Positions 34,890 to 43,268 are shown, numbered from the stretch's first letter. The stretch is DNA of 64,000 bases from Lachnospiraceae bacterium UBA7054 (GCA_002492725.1 DLAF01000072.1:21331-85330), one strand, 5' to 3'. Numbers and translations are program-made. Notes: a model not told the origin generated them from the letters alone.

Positions 34890-36104
34890 CTATCCTTCCA
34901 ATTCTGCACGATCCCCGCAGTTCCACTCCCACGTCCCATGAGAATCCCTGACTAAAGACAATTTCCCGCCCTGCAGGAAAAAAACCTTGGGCAAATCCCT
35001 GCTCAAAAACAAATAAATTCCCTCCGTCACCGAATAGGCTCCTATCTTCCTGAAAAGAAAGCAGTCCCCCACTTCCGGCTCAGCAATCTCCAGGTTGCGG
35101 GCCAGTACATCGGCCACCGTACACAGGGAGCCGCAAAGGTTCCACTTCTCTGCACCGGCTCCCGGCCTTACTTCCAGGAAACTTCCGCCTTGCTCCCTCA
35201 GGTGACTTACCGGGGGCTTGCGCGCACCCATCACCTGTCCGTAATAATTTACGTGATGTATTCCGCCATCCACCAGGCAATAGTTCTGCCCATCATTCTT
35301 TTTTCGATCGACCGCTTTCGTCAGGTACCAGCCACACTCCGCCACGAGGAACCTGCCTGCCTCCAGCACCAACCGGACATCCTCCGGAAATTGATCCAGT
35401 GCGTCACTTACTCCCTTCAGCAACGCTTCCAGGTCTTCCTCTTCTCCGGCGCCAAAGTAATCCACCCCGAACCCGGGGCCATACTCAAGGACGTCCATCT
35501 TGTATCCTGCCTCCCTGAGCTGCCTTACATACCCGCACAGAGTTTCCGTCTCCCCCAGGATCTTATCCTGTTTCTTCTGCGTCCCGGAATAATACTGTAT
35601 TCCCCGGATGCTTAATTCCGGCATTTCATCCCTGTGCAGGATGGCCCGCCTCACCACGTCCCAGTCCATTCCGAACTGGTTGCCTGACGTGACGCGCAGA
35701 AGAACCGGTATCGTCCTGCCCTTCTCTTCTGCGCACTGCCGCAATAATGCAAGCTGTCGCTCCGATTCCACGGTAAACGTTCCCACACCGTAGTCCAGAG
35801 CGGCCATGACCTCCGCCTTCCCCTTATTTACTCCCGAGAACACGATTTTCCTGCCGTCCACCTTCTGAGCCATGCAGATGGAAAGTTCCCCGGGAGAACA
35901 GACTTCAAATTGATCCACCGCCTCCTCAAAGGGGGCAATCAGGAATGGATTTGCCTTCATGGCATAACACAGGCTGCAGTTCTGCGTCCCCTGCGCGGTC
36001 AGTATCTTTTTTATTGTCTTTGTCCTTTGGAGCAGCTTATCAATATCAAAAATAAATGCGGGTGTGTAATCCTTCTCCGCAAAATACTGTAACCACGCCT
36101 CCAT
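34890..36104 (-). CDS. Group IV PLP-dependent decarboxylase (LysA-like)
   Basis: The 404-residue enzyme belongs to the alanine-racemase-fold decarboxylases (DAP, ornithine, arginine). The PLP lysine is in LCYAMKANPFLIAPFEEA near residue 47; other motifs are EVCSPGELSICMAQ, a glycine-rich phosphate site EYGPGFGVDYFG near 210, LEAGRFLVAECGWYL near 250 and the active-site cysteine in CGSLCTVADVLARN near 320. It lies between the adenylation enzyme gene and the GNAT-like genes, so it may decarboxylate an amino acid while free or carrier-bound. A TIGR03099-type decarboxylase sits in a similar setting in exosortase loci. GGAGG stands 4 bases before the ATG at 36104. Confidence 0.87.
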   Translation of the reverse strand: MEAWLQYFAEKDYTPAFIFDIDKLLQRTKTIKKILTAQGTQNCSLCYAMKANPFLIAPFEEAVDQFEVCSPGELSICMAQKVDGRKIVFSGVNKGKAEVMAALDYGVGTFTVESERQLALLRQCAEEKGRTIPVLLRVTSGNQFGMDWDVVRRAILHRDEMPELSIRGIQYYSGTQKKQDKILGETETLCGYVRQLREAGYKMDVLEYGPGFGVDYFGAGEEEDLEALLKGVSDALDQFPEDVRLVLEAGRFLVAECGWYLTKAVDRKKNDGQNYCLVDGGIHHVNYYGQVMGARKPPVSHLREQGGSFLEVRPGAGAEKWNLCGSLCTVADVLARNLEIAEPEVGDCFLFRKIGAYSVTEGIYLFLSRDLPKVFFLQGGKLSLVRDSHGTWEWNCGDRAELEG

Positions 36105-36158
36105 ACATCCTCCTGTCGCATCCTGCGTCACAAACACCCCGCTGCAATCTATGGGGCG

Positions 36159-37682
36159 TCATGTGTCCTTATGATCTATGTATTGACTCCGCAATGCCTT
36201 GCGGTCTATCTTTCCGTTCGCGTTCAGGGGCATCTGTTCCACTTGCACATAGCGTCCGGGAATCATGTATTTAATCAGCTTCTTTTTCAGCCCTTCCCTG
36301 ATTCCCTTACTGTCCGTATCCCCCTGATAGAAAGCCACAATCTGCTGATTCTCCTCATCATACAGGCAACAGACCCTTTTGACATCGGGATTTTGGAGGA
36401 TGCAGCTCTCAATCTCCCCCATCTCGATCCGATGTCCCATGTGCTTGATCTGGGAATCCCTGCGTCCAACATAAATCAACTCACCGTCTTCTCTGTAATA
36501 GGCAAGATCTCCTGTCCTGTACAGCACGTCGCGGTATTTTGTATTTAAAGGGTTCTGCACAAATACGGCATCTGTCTTTTCCCTGTCGCCATAATATCCC
36601 AGCGCCGGCCCGTTGCCGCCCACACAGATTTCTCCTGTTTCGCCTTTCTCCGTGATCAGCTGATCGCCCTCACCCAAAAGCAAAATCCGTACATTGGGAA
36701 AATGCCTGCCAATGGGAAGCGCATCTTTCTCCTCTATCTCCTGAGGTACCACATAATAACTACAGTTGCAGGTAATTTCCGTAGGCCCGTACAAATTCAC
36801 AAACATGGCTTCCGGCAAAGCCTTCTTCCAGGCCAGAAGATGCTTCATGGGCATCACCTCGCCGCTGAACAACACCTTCTTTACGCTGCGGGGCACCTTA
36901 TAGCTGAATCCATCCAAGGATGTGATCAGGCACAGTGCCGAGACAGCCCATATCATTACCGTAATATGCTCTCTTTCCAGCTCATCCAACAGTTTCTTTG
37001 CAAAAGCAAAACATTCTCTGGGAATCAGATACAGTGCCGCACCTGTCAATAGCATGGAATAAATATCCTTTACCGACACGTCAAAATCAAAAGGAGCCTG
37101 ATTGCCGATGATATCATCTGAGGCGATATGGAATCGTTCCACAAAATGACGGATAAAACTTAACACCGAACCATGTCCCACCACTACGCCCTTGGGAGTT
37201 CCCGTGGAACCCGATGTAAAATTGATATAAAGAGGATCCCTGTCCGTGCAGTCCTCCCGAATGCGGGCAAGTTTATCCTCTGCCATCGCGCTCTCCAACA
37301 GCTCCTCGATCAGAAGGATCCTCCCCTGAAACACAAACGTTTCAGCCCGCTCCAAATGCTCCCTGTCCGTGATCAACACAGGAGCATCCAGTCTCTGCAA
37401 AATGCTGTTGCACCTTTCCTCCGGCTGTATGGGCGCCAGCAGACTGTAACACCCCCCTGCGTATACAATCCCGAAAAAGGCTTCCAGCGTCTTTACCCCT
37501 TTCTCCATGTATACCGGAATCGCATCTCCGCGACTGATCATCTCAACAAGCCCGCTTCCCGCAAGTCTGCTGTGATACTCCAATTCCCTGAAGGTAACGG
37601 ACTCCCTGCTGTCTTTGACTGCTGTCTTCTCGGGATACATTGCAGCCGTTTTCTCCAAAAACTGTAAAACGTTCCTCTCCAT
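36159..37682 (-). CDS. Stand-alone amino acid adenylation enzyme (DltA/NRPS A-domain-like)
   Basis: The 507-residue protein has the full core-motif series of an NRPS adenylation domain: YINFTSGSTGTPKGVVVGHG (A3) near residue 150, FDFDVSVKDIYSML (A4) with an aspartate where alpha-amino groups are bound, NLYGPTEITCNCSY (A5), LYRTGDLAYY (A7), YVGRRDSQIKHMGHRIEMGE (A8) and NANGKIDRKAL (A10). This fits amino acid activation rather than fatty acid activation. No condensation or thioesterase domain is attached. The partner carrier protein is encoded immediately before it, with the ATG at 37682 one base after that gene's stop. DltA/DltC of teichoic acid alanylation is the closest known logic, but no DltB or DltD is present. 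Confidence 0.9.
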   Translation of the reverse strand: MERNVLQFLEKTAAMYPEKTAVKDSRESVTFRELEYHSRLAGSGLVEMISRGDAIPVYMEKGVKTLEAFFGIVYAGGCYSLLAPIQPEERCNSILQRLDAPVLITDREHLERAETFVFQGRILLIEELLESAMAEDKLARIREDCTDRDPLYINFTSGSTGTPKGVVVGHGSVLSFIRHFVERFHIASDDIIGNQAPFDFDVSVKDIYSMLLTGAALYLIPRECFAFAKKLLDELEREHITVMIWAVSALCLITSLDGFSYKVPRSVKKVLFSGEVMPMKHLLAWKKALPEAMFVNLYGPTEITCNCSYYVVPQEIEEKDALPIGRHFPNVRILLLGEGDQLITEKGETGEICVGGNGPALGYYGDREKTDAVFVQNPLNTKYRDVLYRTGDLAYYREDGELIYVGRRDSQIKHMGHRIEMGEIESCILQNPDVKRVCCLYDEENQQIVAFYQGDTDSKGIREGLKKKLIKYMIPGRYVQVEQMPLNANGKIDRKALRSQYIDHKDT

Positions 37683-37683
37683 C

Positions 37684-37908
37684 TCACATAATACCCTCAA
37701 TCATCCTGATAATGGATTCCGCGTTCTGAAAGTTCTCCGGGGATACCATTTCCACATCAATACTGATGCCCAGCGCCTCCTCAAGCGACACAACCAGATT
37801 CACGATGTCAAAGGAGTCCAGTATGCCGGATGCCAGCAGATCCCTGTTCAAATCCTCCACAATCTCCTCATTTTCCACTTTCAATACTTCTAAGATTTTT
37901 TCCCTCAT
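37684..37908 (-). CDS. Peptidyl/acyl carrier protein 1 (DltC-like)
   Basis: The 74-residue carrier protein has the phosphopantetheine serine in ASGILDSFDIVNLVVSLEEA near residue 32, a stretch very like DltC and stand-alone PCPs. It is the likely acceptor for the amino acid activated by the adjacent adenylation enzyme. AAGGA lies 8 bases before ATG. A 52-base gap separates it from the preceding GNAT gene. Confidence 0.9.
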   Translation of the reverse strand: MREKILEVLKVENEEIVEDLNRDLLASGILDSFDIVNLVVSLEEALGISIDVEMVSPENFQNAESIIRMIEGIM

Positions 37909-37960
37909 CCTGCTATTCCTTTCCGACTGTATAGCGACTGTTGCTCAGCCTGTCATATTT

Positions 37961-38773
37961 TCAATTCCCTTCGATCTTTACAAGCTTGCCGTATTCCCCA
38001 CACTCTGTGTACACTGCCCTGTGATAGCGAACCGTCTTATTCGATATAGCAAAGGCATAGGGGGTCTTGCCTTCCTTCACCAATTGCCCTCCAAGGTAGC
38101 TGACCAGCGCCTCATAGCACCCCAGACCGCGATACTCCGGCCTAATCACCAGACCGCTCACTACGGCAACGCCTTCCGCCTCGGCAAACGTTGCATTGTG
38201 GGCAACGATCCTGCCATCCATCCGTATGATGACGCTTCGCCCTGTACGTGTACGGATCCTCTCCGCAAACTGCCTTCTCAGGTCATCCTCTCTATAGTTG
38301 ACACGAAAAGCCTCATCGGAACACAGTAGTTTGGCGATTTCCGCCGCGTCCTCCTCCACCGCCTCCGTTACTTCCGGCACGCACGATGCCTTTTCCCGTA
38401 TCGCTCCAAATACCTTGCGTGCACGGCTTACGTCAAACACCGCACCGTAGGCGGCCTCATAACCGGTGCAGGCTCCTTCCAATTGTTCAATGATGTCCCG
38501 CCTGGCCGATATCATCGTCACCGGGTGCTCCTGTAGAAGCGTCAGCACCTGCCCTATGTCAACGTTTCTTCTGTGGCTGTATATCTGGAAGCTGTCATAG
38601 TATTTCATCACCACAAGCTCAATCTGCCCATCCCGCTCCTGCAGCCACACGGTCATATTCTCCGAAGTCACTCCGTAGTTCAGGATATCAATATATATGT
38701 AGATACATTCGGCAATTGCCTTTTTTAAATATTCCAGGATTGCCTCCTGATCCTGTCTTACTGCTCTCCTCAT
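37961..38773 (-). CDS. GNAT-family acyltransferase
   Basis: The 270-residue protein has a GNAT fold in its C-terminal half: VTEAVEEDAAEIAKLLCSDE near residue 137, IIRMDGRIVAHNATFAEAEG, the acyl-CoA loop SGLVIRPEYRGLGCYEALVS near 210 and ISNKTVRYHRAVYTECGEYG. The N-terminal half is a related, probably inactive domain, as in the PF12746-like zwitterion or MccE-like acetyltransferases. GGGAG stands 6 bases before the ATG at 38773, so an in-frame ATG six codons earlier is not favoured. It directly precedes the carrier protein and adenylation enzyme genes. Acyl donor and acceptor are unknown. Confidence 0.8.
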   Translation of the reverse strand: MRRAVRQDQEAILEYLKKAIAECIYIYIDILNYGVTSENMTVWLQERDGQIELVVMKYYDSFQIYSHRRNVDIGQVLTLLQEHPVTMISARRDIIEQLEGACTGYEAAYGAVFDVSRARKVFGAIREKASCVPEVTEAVEEDAAEIAKLLCSDEAFRVNYREDDLRRQFAERIRTRTGRSVIIRMDGRIVAHNATFAEAEGVAVVSGLVIRPEYRGLGCYEALVSYLGGQLVKEGKTPYAFAISNKTVRYHRAVYTECGEYGKLVKIEGN

Positions 38774-38824
38774 AGGTTTCTCCCACATCATGGCATCTTT
38801 TGTGGCACGTAATCCGCCTCCCGG

Positions 38825-39916
38825 TCAACTCCCGCAGACAGCTTCAATATACTTCTCCAGCGGCAGCTGCGCCTCCCCAAGTACAAACTGACAGCCGTTC
38901 CTTACATAATACTGGCATTCCTCCATACGACCGGGTATGGACGGCTTGATCCACTTTTCCTCGCCGCTGTCTTTGTCTATGCACAAAATATGGTTGGCAG
39001 AATGCATGTCATGATAATATGTACCCTTATACTCATGGGAAATAATGTATTTTCCCCATGCCTCTGTCATCAGATAGTCAAAACCCTCCGGGTAGCCGTC
39101 ATATTTCTCCAGCTTCTTACTTTCCCGGCAGTAAACATAGATGTCCTCTCCAAGGTCGGGAAGAAGCCATATGTTCTTTTCTGTCACCGTACACGTTGAA
39201 AAATAATATGAATTTTCTTCCTTTACAATAGGAGGCAATAAGGTTTCCAATACATTGCTTTCCATATCCCAAGCCGACAGTCCTCCTTCTCTGCTCAACA
39301 GAAAAAAGAGGCCGTCAAAATACTGCGGGCGAACGATATCTCCCGTTTCCTTCGGCAGGCTGAATTCCCTGCACCGGTCGTCACACAGGTCATATTCCGT
39401 TACTTTATCGCTGTTGCGCTGGAAAAAGTACACCCTATCACCCTTCACCCCGGCGGACACATTCTTGTCCATTTTCGCAAACGCAGGATTTTTAATCCTG
39501 CTTACCTGGTCTGTCTTGGTATCTATCTTAAGGATAAACTGCTTATATTTCGGAAATACATATATGTCATCCCCATACAAGGTAATGGTCAGAGCGTTCC
39601 CCCAATCGTTATGGTGGAAGTCCAGTTCCTGACATTGACAGCACTTTTTATCCGGGTCATAGATGACCATGTACTTACTTCTTGACTCAAAGCAGTAAAC
39701 CTTGCCATTAGCCCATAGCATTTTCTCTATGATACCCAACTGCAAAACTTCGGAATATCCTTCCACACCGCCAACGATCTCCGCACTCCCTTCCCGTATG
39801 TCTATGCTCACCGGCAAGTTGCGGCAGTTAATGAAAAAAATTTCCCCGTCAGATATCCAAAAGTCACAGTGGGCGGAATACTGCCACTCTGCATATGAGT
39901 ATACATCGTTTGCCAT
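38825..39916 (-). CDS. Cytosolic beta-propeller-like protein of unknown function
   Basis: The 363-residue protein has no signal peptide or membrane segment. It consists of repeated four-strand units with aromatic and glycine residues at regular distance, for example WISDGEIFFINCRN, WANGKVYCFESRSKYMVIYD, LYGDDIYVFPKYKQFILKID and VKGDRVYFFQRNSDKVTEYD, about every 45-55 residues, which fits a six- or seven-bladed propeller (kelch/WD40-like by shape, not by exact motif). The C-terminal part holds GTYYHDMHSANHILCIDKD. It could be a scaffold for the modification enzymes or an enzyme of lyase/epimerase type. It is the second gene of the operon, 12 bases after the CDP-glycerol-transferase-like gene. 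Confidence 0.65.
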   Translation of the reverse strand: MANDVYSYAEWQYSAHCDFWISDGEIFFINCRNLPVSIDIREGSAEIVGGVEGYSEVLQLGIIEKMLWANGKVYCFESRSKYMVIYDPDKKCCQCQELDFHHNDWGNALTITLYGDDIYVFPKYKQFILKIDTKTDQVSRIKNPAFAKMDKNVSAGVKGDRVYFFQRNSDKVTEYDLCDDRCREFSLPKETGDIVRPQYFDGLFFLLSREGGLSAWDMESNVLETLLPPIVKEENSYYFSTCTVTEKNIWLLPDLGEDIYVYCRESKKLEKYDGYPEGFDYLMTEAWGKYIISHEYKGTYYHDMHSANHILCIDKDSGEEKWIKPSIPGRMEECQYYVRNGCQFVLGEAQLPLEKYIEAVCGS

Positions 39917-39928
39917 ATCTTTTTCTCC

Positions 39929-41344
39929 TCACTGCCCCGAAACGCCGACCTCTACGTTCTGGATCATGATGGGTCTTTCCGTCTTCTGGTATAGCGGCAC
40001 CAGACTGCTCGGATCCCCATAATACGCATCGCTGATTCCGATTGCCCTATTCATGTCTGCAGTATCGTCGTAAATTCCCCAGCCTTCTTCCCGATATTCC
40101 TCCACAAGCTTGTCGTATTCTGCCTTAAATTCCGGACGCATGCTTTCTACTGTCGCTCTGATCAGCGGATGCGGCCTCCACAGGAGCGCAACTTCATTTT
40201 TCTTTTCTTTAAAAGTGCGAAACACACTCTTCATTTTCACAAGCATCTTTTCATTGTGTCGTAACAGACTGCTTATGCTCGTATTGTAAAGGATTACCTT
40301 CTTCCAGCTCCCGTCCGGCTTCTCAATAATTTTTAGCCACTCCGCCGGAATTTCTAAGTCTTCCTTCCTGGTATTTCGCACCTTATCAAACTTGGGAGAA
40401 CCCAATCCCAGGAATTTACTTTCCAGAAACCGCCTGTCAATATGCTCCCCGCCGAGCCCCATTTCCTTCGCAGCCTTTATATATTCGTTGATATAAATCT
40501 GCCGCATGTTTTCCGACTGCACGATCACCTGATCGGCATAAATTGTCCCCGGCAGAAAACAGAAACCTTTCATATCATCGATTGCCGCCTGATTATCTGG
40601 CTGAATCTCATCCAATACAAAATATGGTATATATACTAACTTATCAGTATATTTTCTTAACTCCTTGGCATAAAAAGCAGGATGCACACTTGTCACATGA
40701 TTGCACTCATCATAAGGATTATGAATATAAATAACGTCCGGGCGGCGTGCATCCAAGCTGTATTCATCATAACGGGTAATCGGCACATATTTAGGAAATT
40801 CGTTTCCCTCATAGTGCATTTGCCCCAGACTCCCGTTCGGTTTCTTATCATAATATGGTATCGGCACAACATAGGCATCGCAGTCAGGATCGGCATCCAT
40901 CGCTTTCCATACGCTCTCCAGGCTGTCCCACATGGAGGCCTTATACGGCAAAAAAACGACTGTCGTCCGCACATGAATATCATTTTTTACGCTATTTTCT
41001 ATCCGAATCAGCTCTTTTTGTAAACTTTTGCACGTTTTGTTGATATTCAATACCTGCTGCTGCCGTATCATTTCATAGGTCTGATAAATTTGTTCGCAAT
41101 ATGATTCCAATATCCCGACCGTGGCAAAATCCTCTCCTAAAGCTTCCTCGATCATACCTCCCATCTGAATTGCCAAATCCTGAGTTTGCTCCAGCAGCGT
41201 CAGCGCAATCTCCGTATTTTTCGTCTCCAACGCCTTTTTGATTGCACCATGTGCCCTGTCAAGCAGATTAAGATTATTTTCTATTTGTTTTTTCTGTGAT
41301 TTTCGCATAGACTTGTTATTGACTGTTCCCGCACTATCCTCCAT
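39929..41344 (-). CDS. CDP-glycerol glycerophosphotransferase-like protein
   Basis: The first gene of the operon (471 residues). An N-terminal helical, probably coiled-coil part (residues 10-120) is followed by a GT-B-like domain: TTVVFLPYKASMWDSLESVW near residue 128, PDVIYIHNPYDECNHVTSVH near 205, VILYNTSISSLLRHNEKM near 357, EVALLWRPHPL near 390 and GISDAYYGDPSSLVPLYQKT near 440. The last two match the CDP-glycerol:poly(glycerophosphate) transferase family (PF04464-like). Such enzymes transfer a phospho-alcohol from a CDP-linked donor. The nucleotidyltransferase-PLP fusion at the other end of the operon could make that donor. A protein of this kind takes part in the phosphodiester-linked Type A flagellin modification of Clostridioides difficile. 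The start at 41344 is the best of three weak candidates; ATG at 41371 has no ribosome site. Confidence 0.75.
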   Translation of the reverse strand: MEDSAGTVNNKSMRKSQKKQIENNLNLLDRAHGAIKKALETKNTEIALTLLEQTQDLAIQMGGMIEEALGEDFATVGILESYCEQIYQTYEMIRQQQVLNINKTCKSLQKELIRIENSVKNDIHVRTTVVFLPYKASMWDSLESVWKAMDADPDCDAYVVPIPYYDKKPNGSLGQMHYEGNEFPKYVPITRYDEYSLDARRPDVIYIHNPYDECNHVTSVHPAFYAKELRKYTDKLVYIPYFVLDEIQPDNQAAIDDMKGFCFLPGTIYADQVIVQSENMRQIYINEYIKAAKEMGLGGEHIDRRFLESKFLGLGSPKFDKVRNTRKEDLEIPAEWLKIIEKPDGSWKKVILYNTSISSLLRHNEKMLVKMKSVFRTFKEKKNEVALLWRPHPLIRATVESMRPEFKAEYDKLVEEYREEGWGIYDDTADMNRAIGISDAYYGDPSSLVPLYQKTERPIMIQNVEVGVSGQ

Positions 41345-41410
41345 GATACCTGACCTGACCCTCCGTGGCATTGATAAATATAAAATATGATATATATACT
41401 TACTGTATTA

Positions 41411-41438
41411 TTATCGGCAGATTACGCATATATCTTTA
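41411..41438 (-). promoter_or_regulatory. Predicted flagellar sigma-28/SigD promoter
   Basis: On the minus strand TAAA (41435-41438) is followed after 16 bases by GCCGATAA (41411-41418), an exact match to the sigma-28/SigD -10 with a fitting -35. It lies 67 bases before the chosen start of the first gene of the 28-kb unit, in an otherwise A+T-rich gap. No other match of this quality was seen upstream of a gene in the window. Confidence 0.7.
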
Positions 41439-41486
41439 CTCTTACCTAAACACTCTGATTTTCCATATCAAAATCAAAAACTTAGA

Positions 41487-42035
41487 CTACGTTATCTCTC
41501 CAAACACAATCCCTATCTTGAATGTTTCAATCAGCAGTTCTATCATCTGCGCACTGTATTCCCTATACTTCAAAAAATACAATAGCAAGTCAACATATTT
41601 ATCATATTCCATTGCCGATTGTGCATCTAATTTTATAGAGCCCGAATTTTTCTGCTTTTGCAGCAGACATTCATAAGTAATCATATAACAGACAAATCTT
41701 TCATTGATAAAAATATCCTTATCCTTTTCTACCGAATTGTCAATTTGTATTGGTTTGCGCCTTAATATCCAGTAAGATAAATAAGCGATGTTCTTATCCG
41801 TCTTTGGATACTCGATTCCGTGAAAAGATTTCAAACGTTGAATATCAGAATAGTAATCAAGTAACAAGTGATAAAGTATCCGATCATTGCATTCCGCACA
41901 TCCTGATTCTGCCGTTGAGGAAACGTAACCCGCAGTTACCAGGAACTCATCTATTTGTTTTTGCAGTTCGGCAAATCGAGAACAGAACTCGCCTTGCCCT
42001 ATCGTCTCGATCAATTCAATATAATTCTCAGTCAT
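41487..42035 (-). CDS. Hypothetical protein in the RelA-like locus
   Basis: The 182-residue, mostly helical protein is of no family I recognise. It has a CAEC pair (SGCAECNDRILYHLLLDYYS near residue 46) and several aromatic-rich helices (NIAYLSYWILRRKP, VCYMITYECLLQKQ, YVDLLLYFLKYREYS). No signal peptide. Its ATG overlaps the stop of the 80-residue gene before it (ATGA), so the two are translationally coupled, and both follow the RelA/SpoT-domain gene. It might be an antitoxin or effector partner of that protein (inference only). The sequence is visibly richer in A+T than the flanking operons. Confidence 0.6.
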   Translation of the reverse strand: MTENYIELIETIGQGEFCSRFAELQKQIDEFLVTAGYVSSTAESGCAECNDRILYHLLLDYYSDIQRLKSFHGIEYPKTDKNIAYLSYWILRRKPIQIDNSVEKDKDIFINERFVCYMITYECLLQKQKNSGSIKLDAQSAMEYDKYVDLLLYFLKYREYSAQMIELLIETFKIGIVFGEIT

Positions 42036-42274
42036 CTTTTTCCCTCAAAAAATTCTGCTATATCCTGATGTCCACATAGAATATTATGTGCCAAAGACGT
42101 TTTCAGGAAATCGCGCGCTCCTTTGAAATACATTGCTTCTGCCTCCCCCGTCCACGGAAATGAAGTATTGGGCAAAGTATCTCTCACCGTTATTCCGGAC
42201 AATCCCTCCTGCAACAAAGCTTCCCTCCGCCCTTTCTGTCCTATCCAACGATTTTTTCTTTCCTGCATTTTCAT
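42032..42274 (-). CDS. Small hypothetical protein in the RelA-like locus
   Basis: The 80-residue basic protein begins MKMQERKNRWIGQKGRREAL and ends GHQDIAEFFEGKR. AGGAAAGG stands about 7 bases before the ATG and the stop overlaps the next start, which favours this frame over an overlapping 74-residue frame at 42084-42308. No family is recognised. Its size and position directly behind a RelA/SpoT-domain gene would suit a small antitoxin, but nothing in its sequence proves it. Confidence 0.55.
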   Translation of the reverse strand: MKMQERKNRWIGQKGRREALLQEGLSGITVRDTLPNTSFPWTGEAEAMYFKGARDFLKTSLAHNILCGHQDIAEFFEGKR

Positions 42275-42312
42275 AGCTGATCCTTTCCTGATACCAATCG
42301 CCCGCCATTATT

Positions 42313-43212
42313 TCAAAGTAATTTATTTTCCAGTATTTCTTCTGCGCTGCTTCCAGTATCGGCTTTTGCCTGCGTTTCTATAATAGGAAGTCTGTCATCA
42401 TGCTGTCTCTTATTCCAATCAACATATCTATCTCTCTCAAATTGTTCGCCTAACTGCTCCAACAATTTTTTATCAATCTGCATACAAGTGGAAATCATGT
42501 CGTCCAGTTCTGCAACGCTCTTTGATATCATATTGGTATACCGAATCAAGAATTTGTTGTCTTGATGATAGGGATATCTCACCCTGTGATCAAATTCTCC
42601 ATATACCTCTTCCGCCATAGTTCTCACCTGTATTTCCGCATAACACCCTTCATACCGGACAACATAGTGCTGTGATCGATAGCCTTTCACAGTATAATCG
42701 ACGTTAATATCAGCTCCTTCAATTACCTCTCTGTCTCCATAACATACATAAGCTATTGGAGTGCCTTCATATAAATCTGGAAACAGAGCACAAATTAAGT
42801 TATGCGCTTCCTGCCATCCTTCCTTTTTTACAACGATTATCCGGATACCAATCAGATCCGTTATTGTATCCTTATAATTACCCACATTGATATCTCGATA
42901 TTTTTGGCTATCCTCAACTCCAACCTTTCTGATAATTTTTTCAATCACATGTTCTGGCTCTTTCGCACGTCCATATATGACATGTATATCACTTTTCTCC
43001 TCCAGCGTCCCTTCGATTCTCTTTTCTTCCCTTCTTTTTCTTTTACCTGTTTCCAACGCTATAACCAATTGGTCTGCCAGACTTTGCATTCGAGGATACG
43101 CATTCTTGCTATAATCATCATAAATCTCTGTCAACGTTTCCCACGACATTTCTGATTTTTCAAAAGCATCTTTTAAATTATTTACTTTTAAAAAGCGTTC
43201 CTGATCCAGCAT
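42313..43212 (-). CDS. RelA/SpoT-domain (small alarmone synthetase-like) protein
   Basis: The 299-residue protein contains the pyrophosphokinase domain used to make (p)ppGpp or to pyrophosphorylate tRNA. Motifs: IYGRAKEPEHVIEKIIRKVG near residue 80, the metal-binding DLIGIRIIVVKK near 117, VKGYRSQHYVVRYEGCYAEI near 173 and IQVRTMAEEVYGEFDHRVRY. There is no HD hydrolase, TGS or ACT domain. The protein is longer than SasA/RelP/RelQ housekeeping enzymes (about 210-260) and carries a C-terminal helical tail (about 240-299). The accessory-looking location and two coupled small genes raise the possibility of a toxic synthetase (toxSAS) unit. It has its own promoter at 43269-43297. Confidence 0.82.
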   Translation of the reverse strand: MLDQERFLKVNNLKDAFEKSEMSWETLTEIYDDYSKNAYPRMQSLADQLVIALETGKRKRREEKRIEGTLEEKSDIHVIYGRAKEPEHVIEKIIRKVGVEDSQKYRDINVGNYKDTITDLIGIRIIVVKKEGWQEAHNLICALFPDLYEGTPIAYVCYGDREVIEGADINVDYTVKGYRSQHYVVRYEGCYAEIQVRTMAEEVYGEFDHRVRYPYHQDNKFLIRYTNMISKSVAELDDMISTCMQIDKKLLEQLGEQFERDRYVDWNKRQHDDRLPIIETQAKADTGSSAEEILENKLL

Positions 43213-43268
43213 AAATCATTCGTACCTTCTCTAATCACGTTCAACCACATTTCCAGTTATACGTCCAT

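Noticed and set aside
36159..37908. A Dlt operon for teichoic acid D-alanylation
   Set aside because: DltA- and DltC-like proteins are present, but DltB and DltD are missing and the context is flagellin modification.
42084..42308. A 74-residue frame overlapping the small gene at 42032-42274
   Set aside because: It begins 4 bases after the RelA-like stop but has no matching ribosome site beyond that gene's end. The 80-residue frame has a better site and an ATGA link to the next gene.
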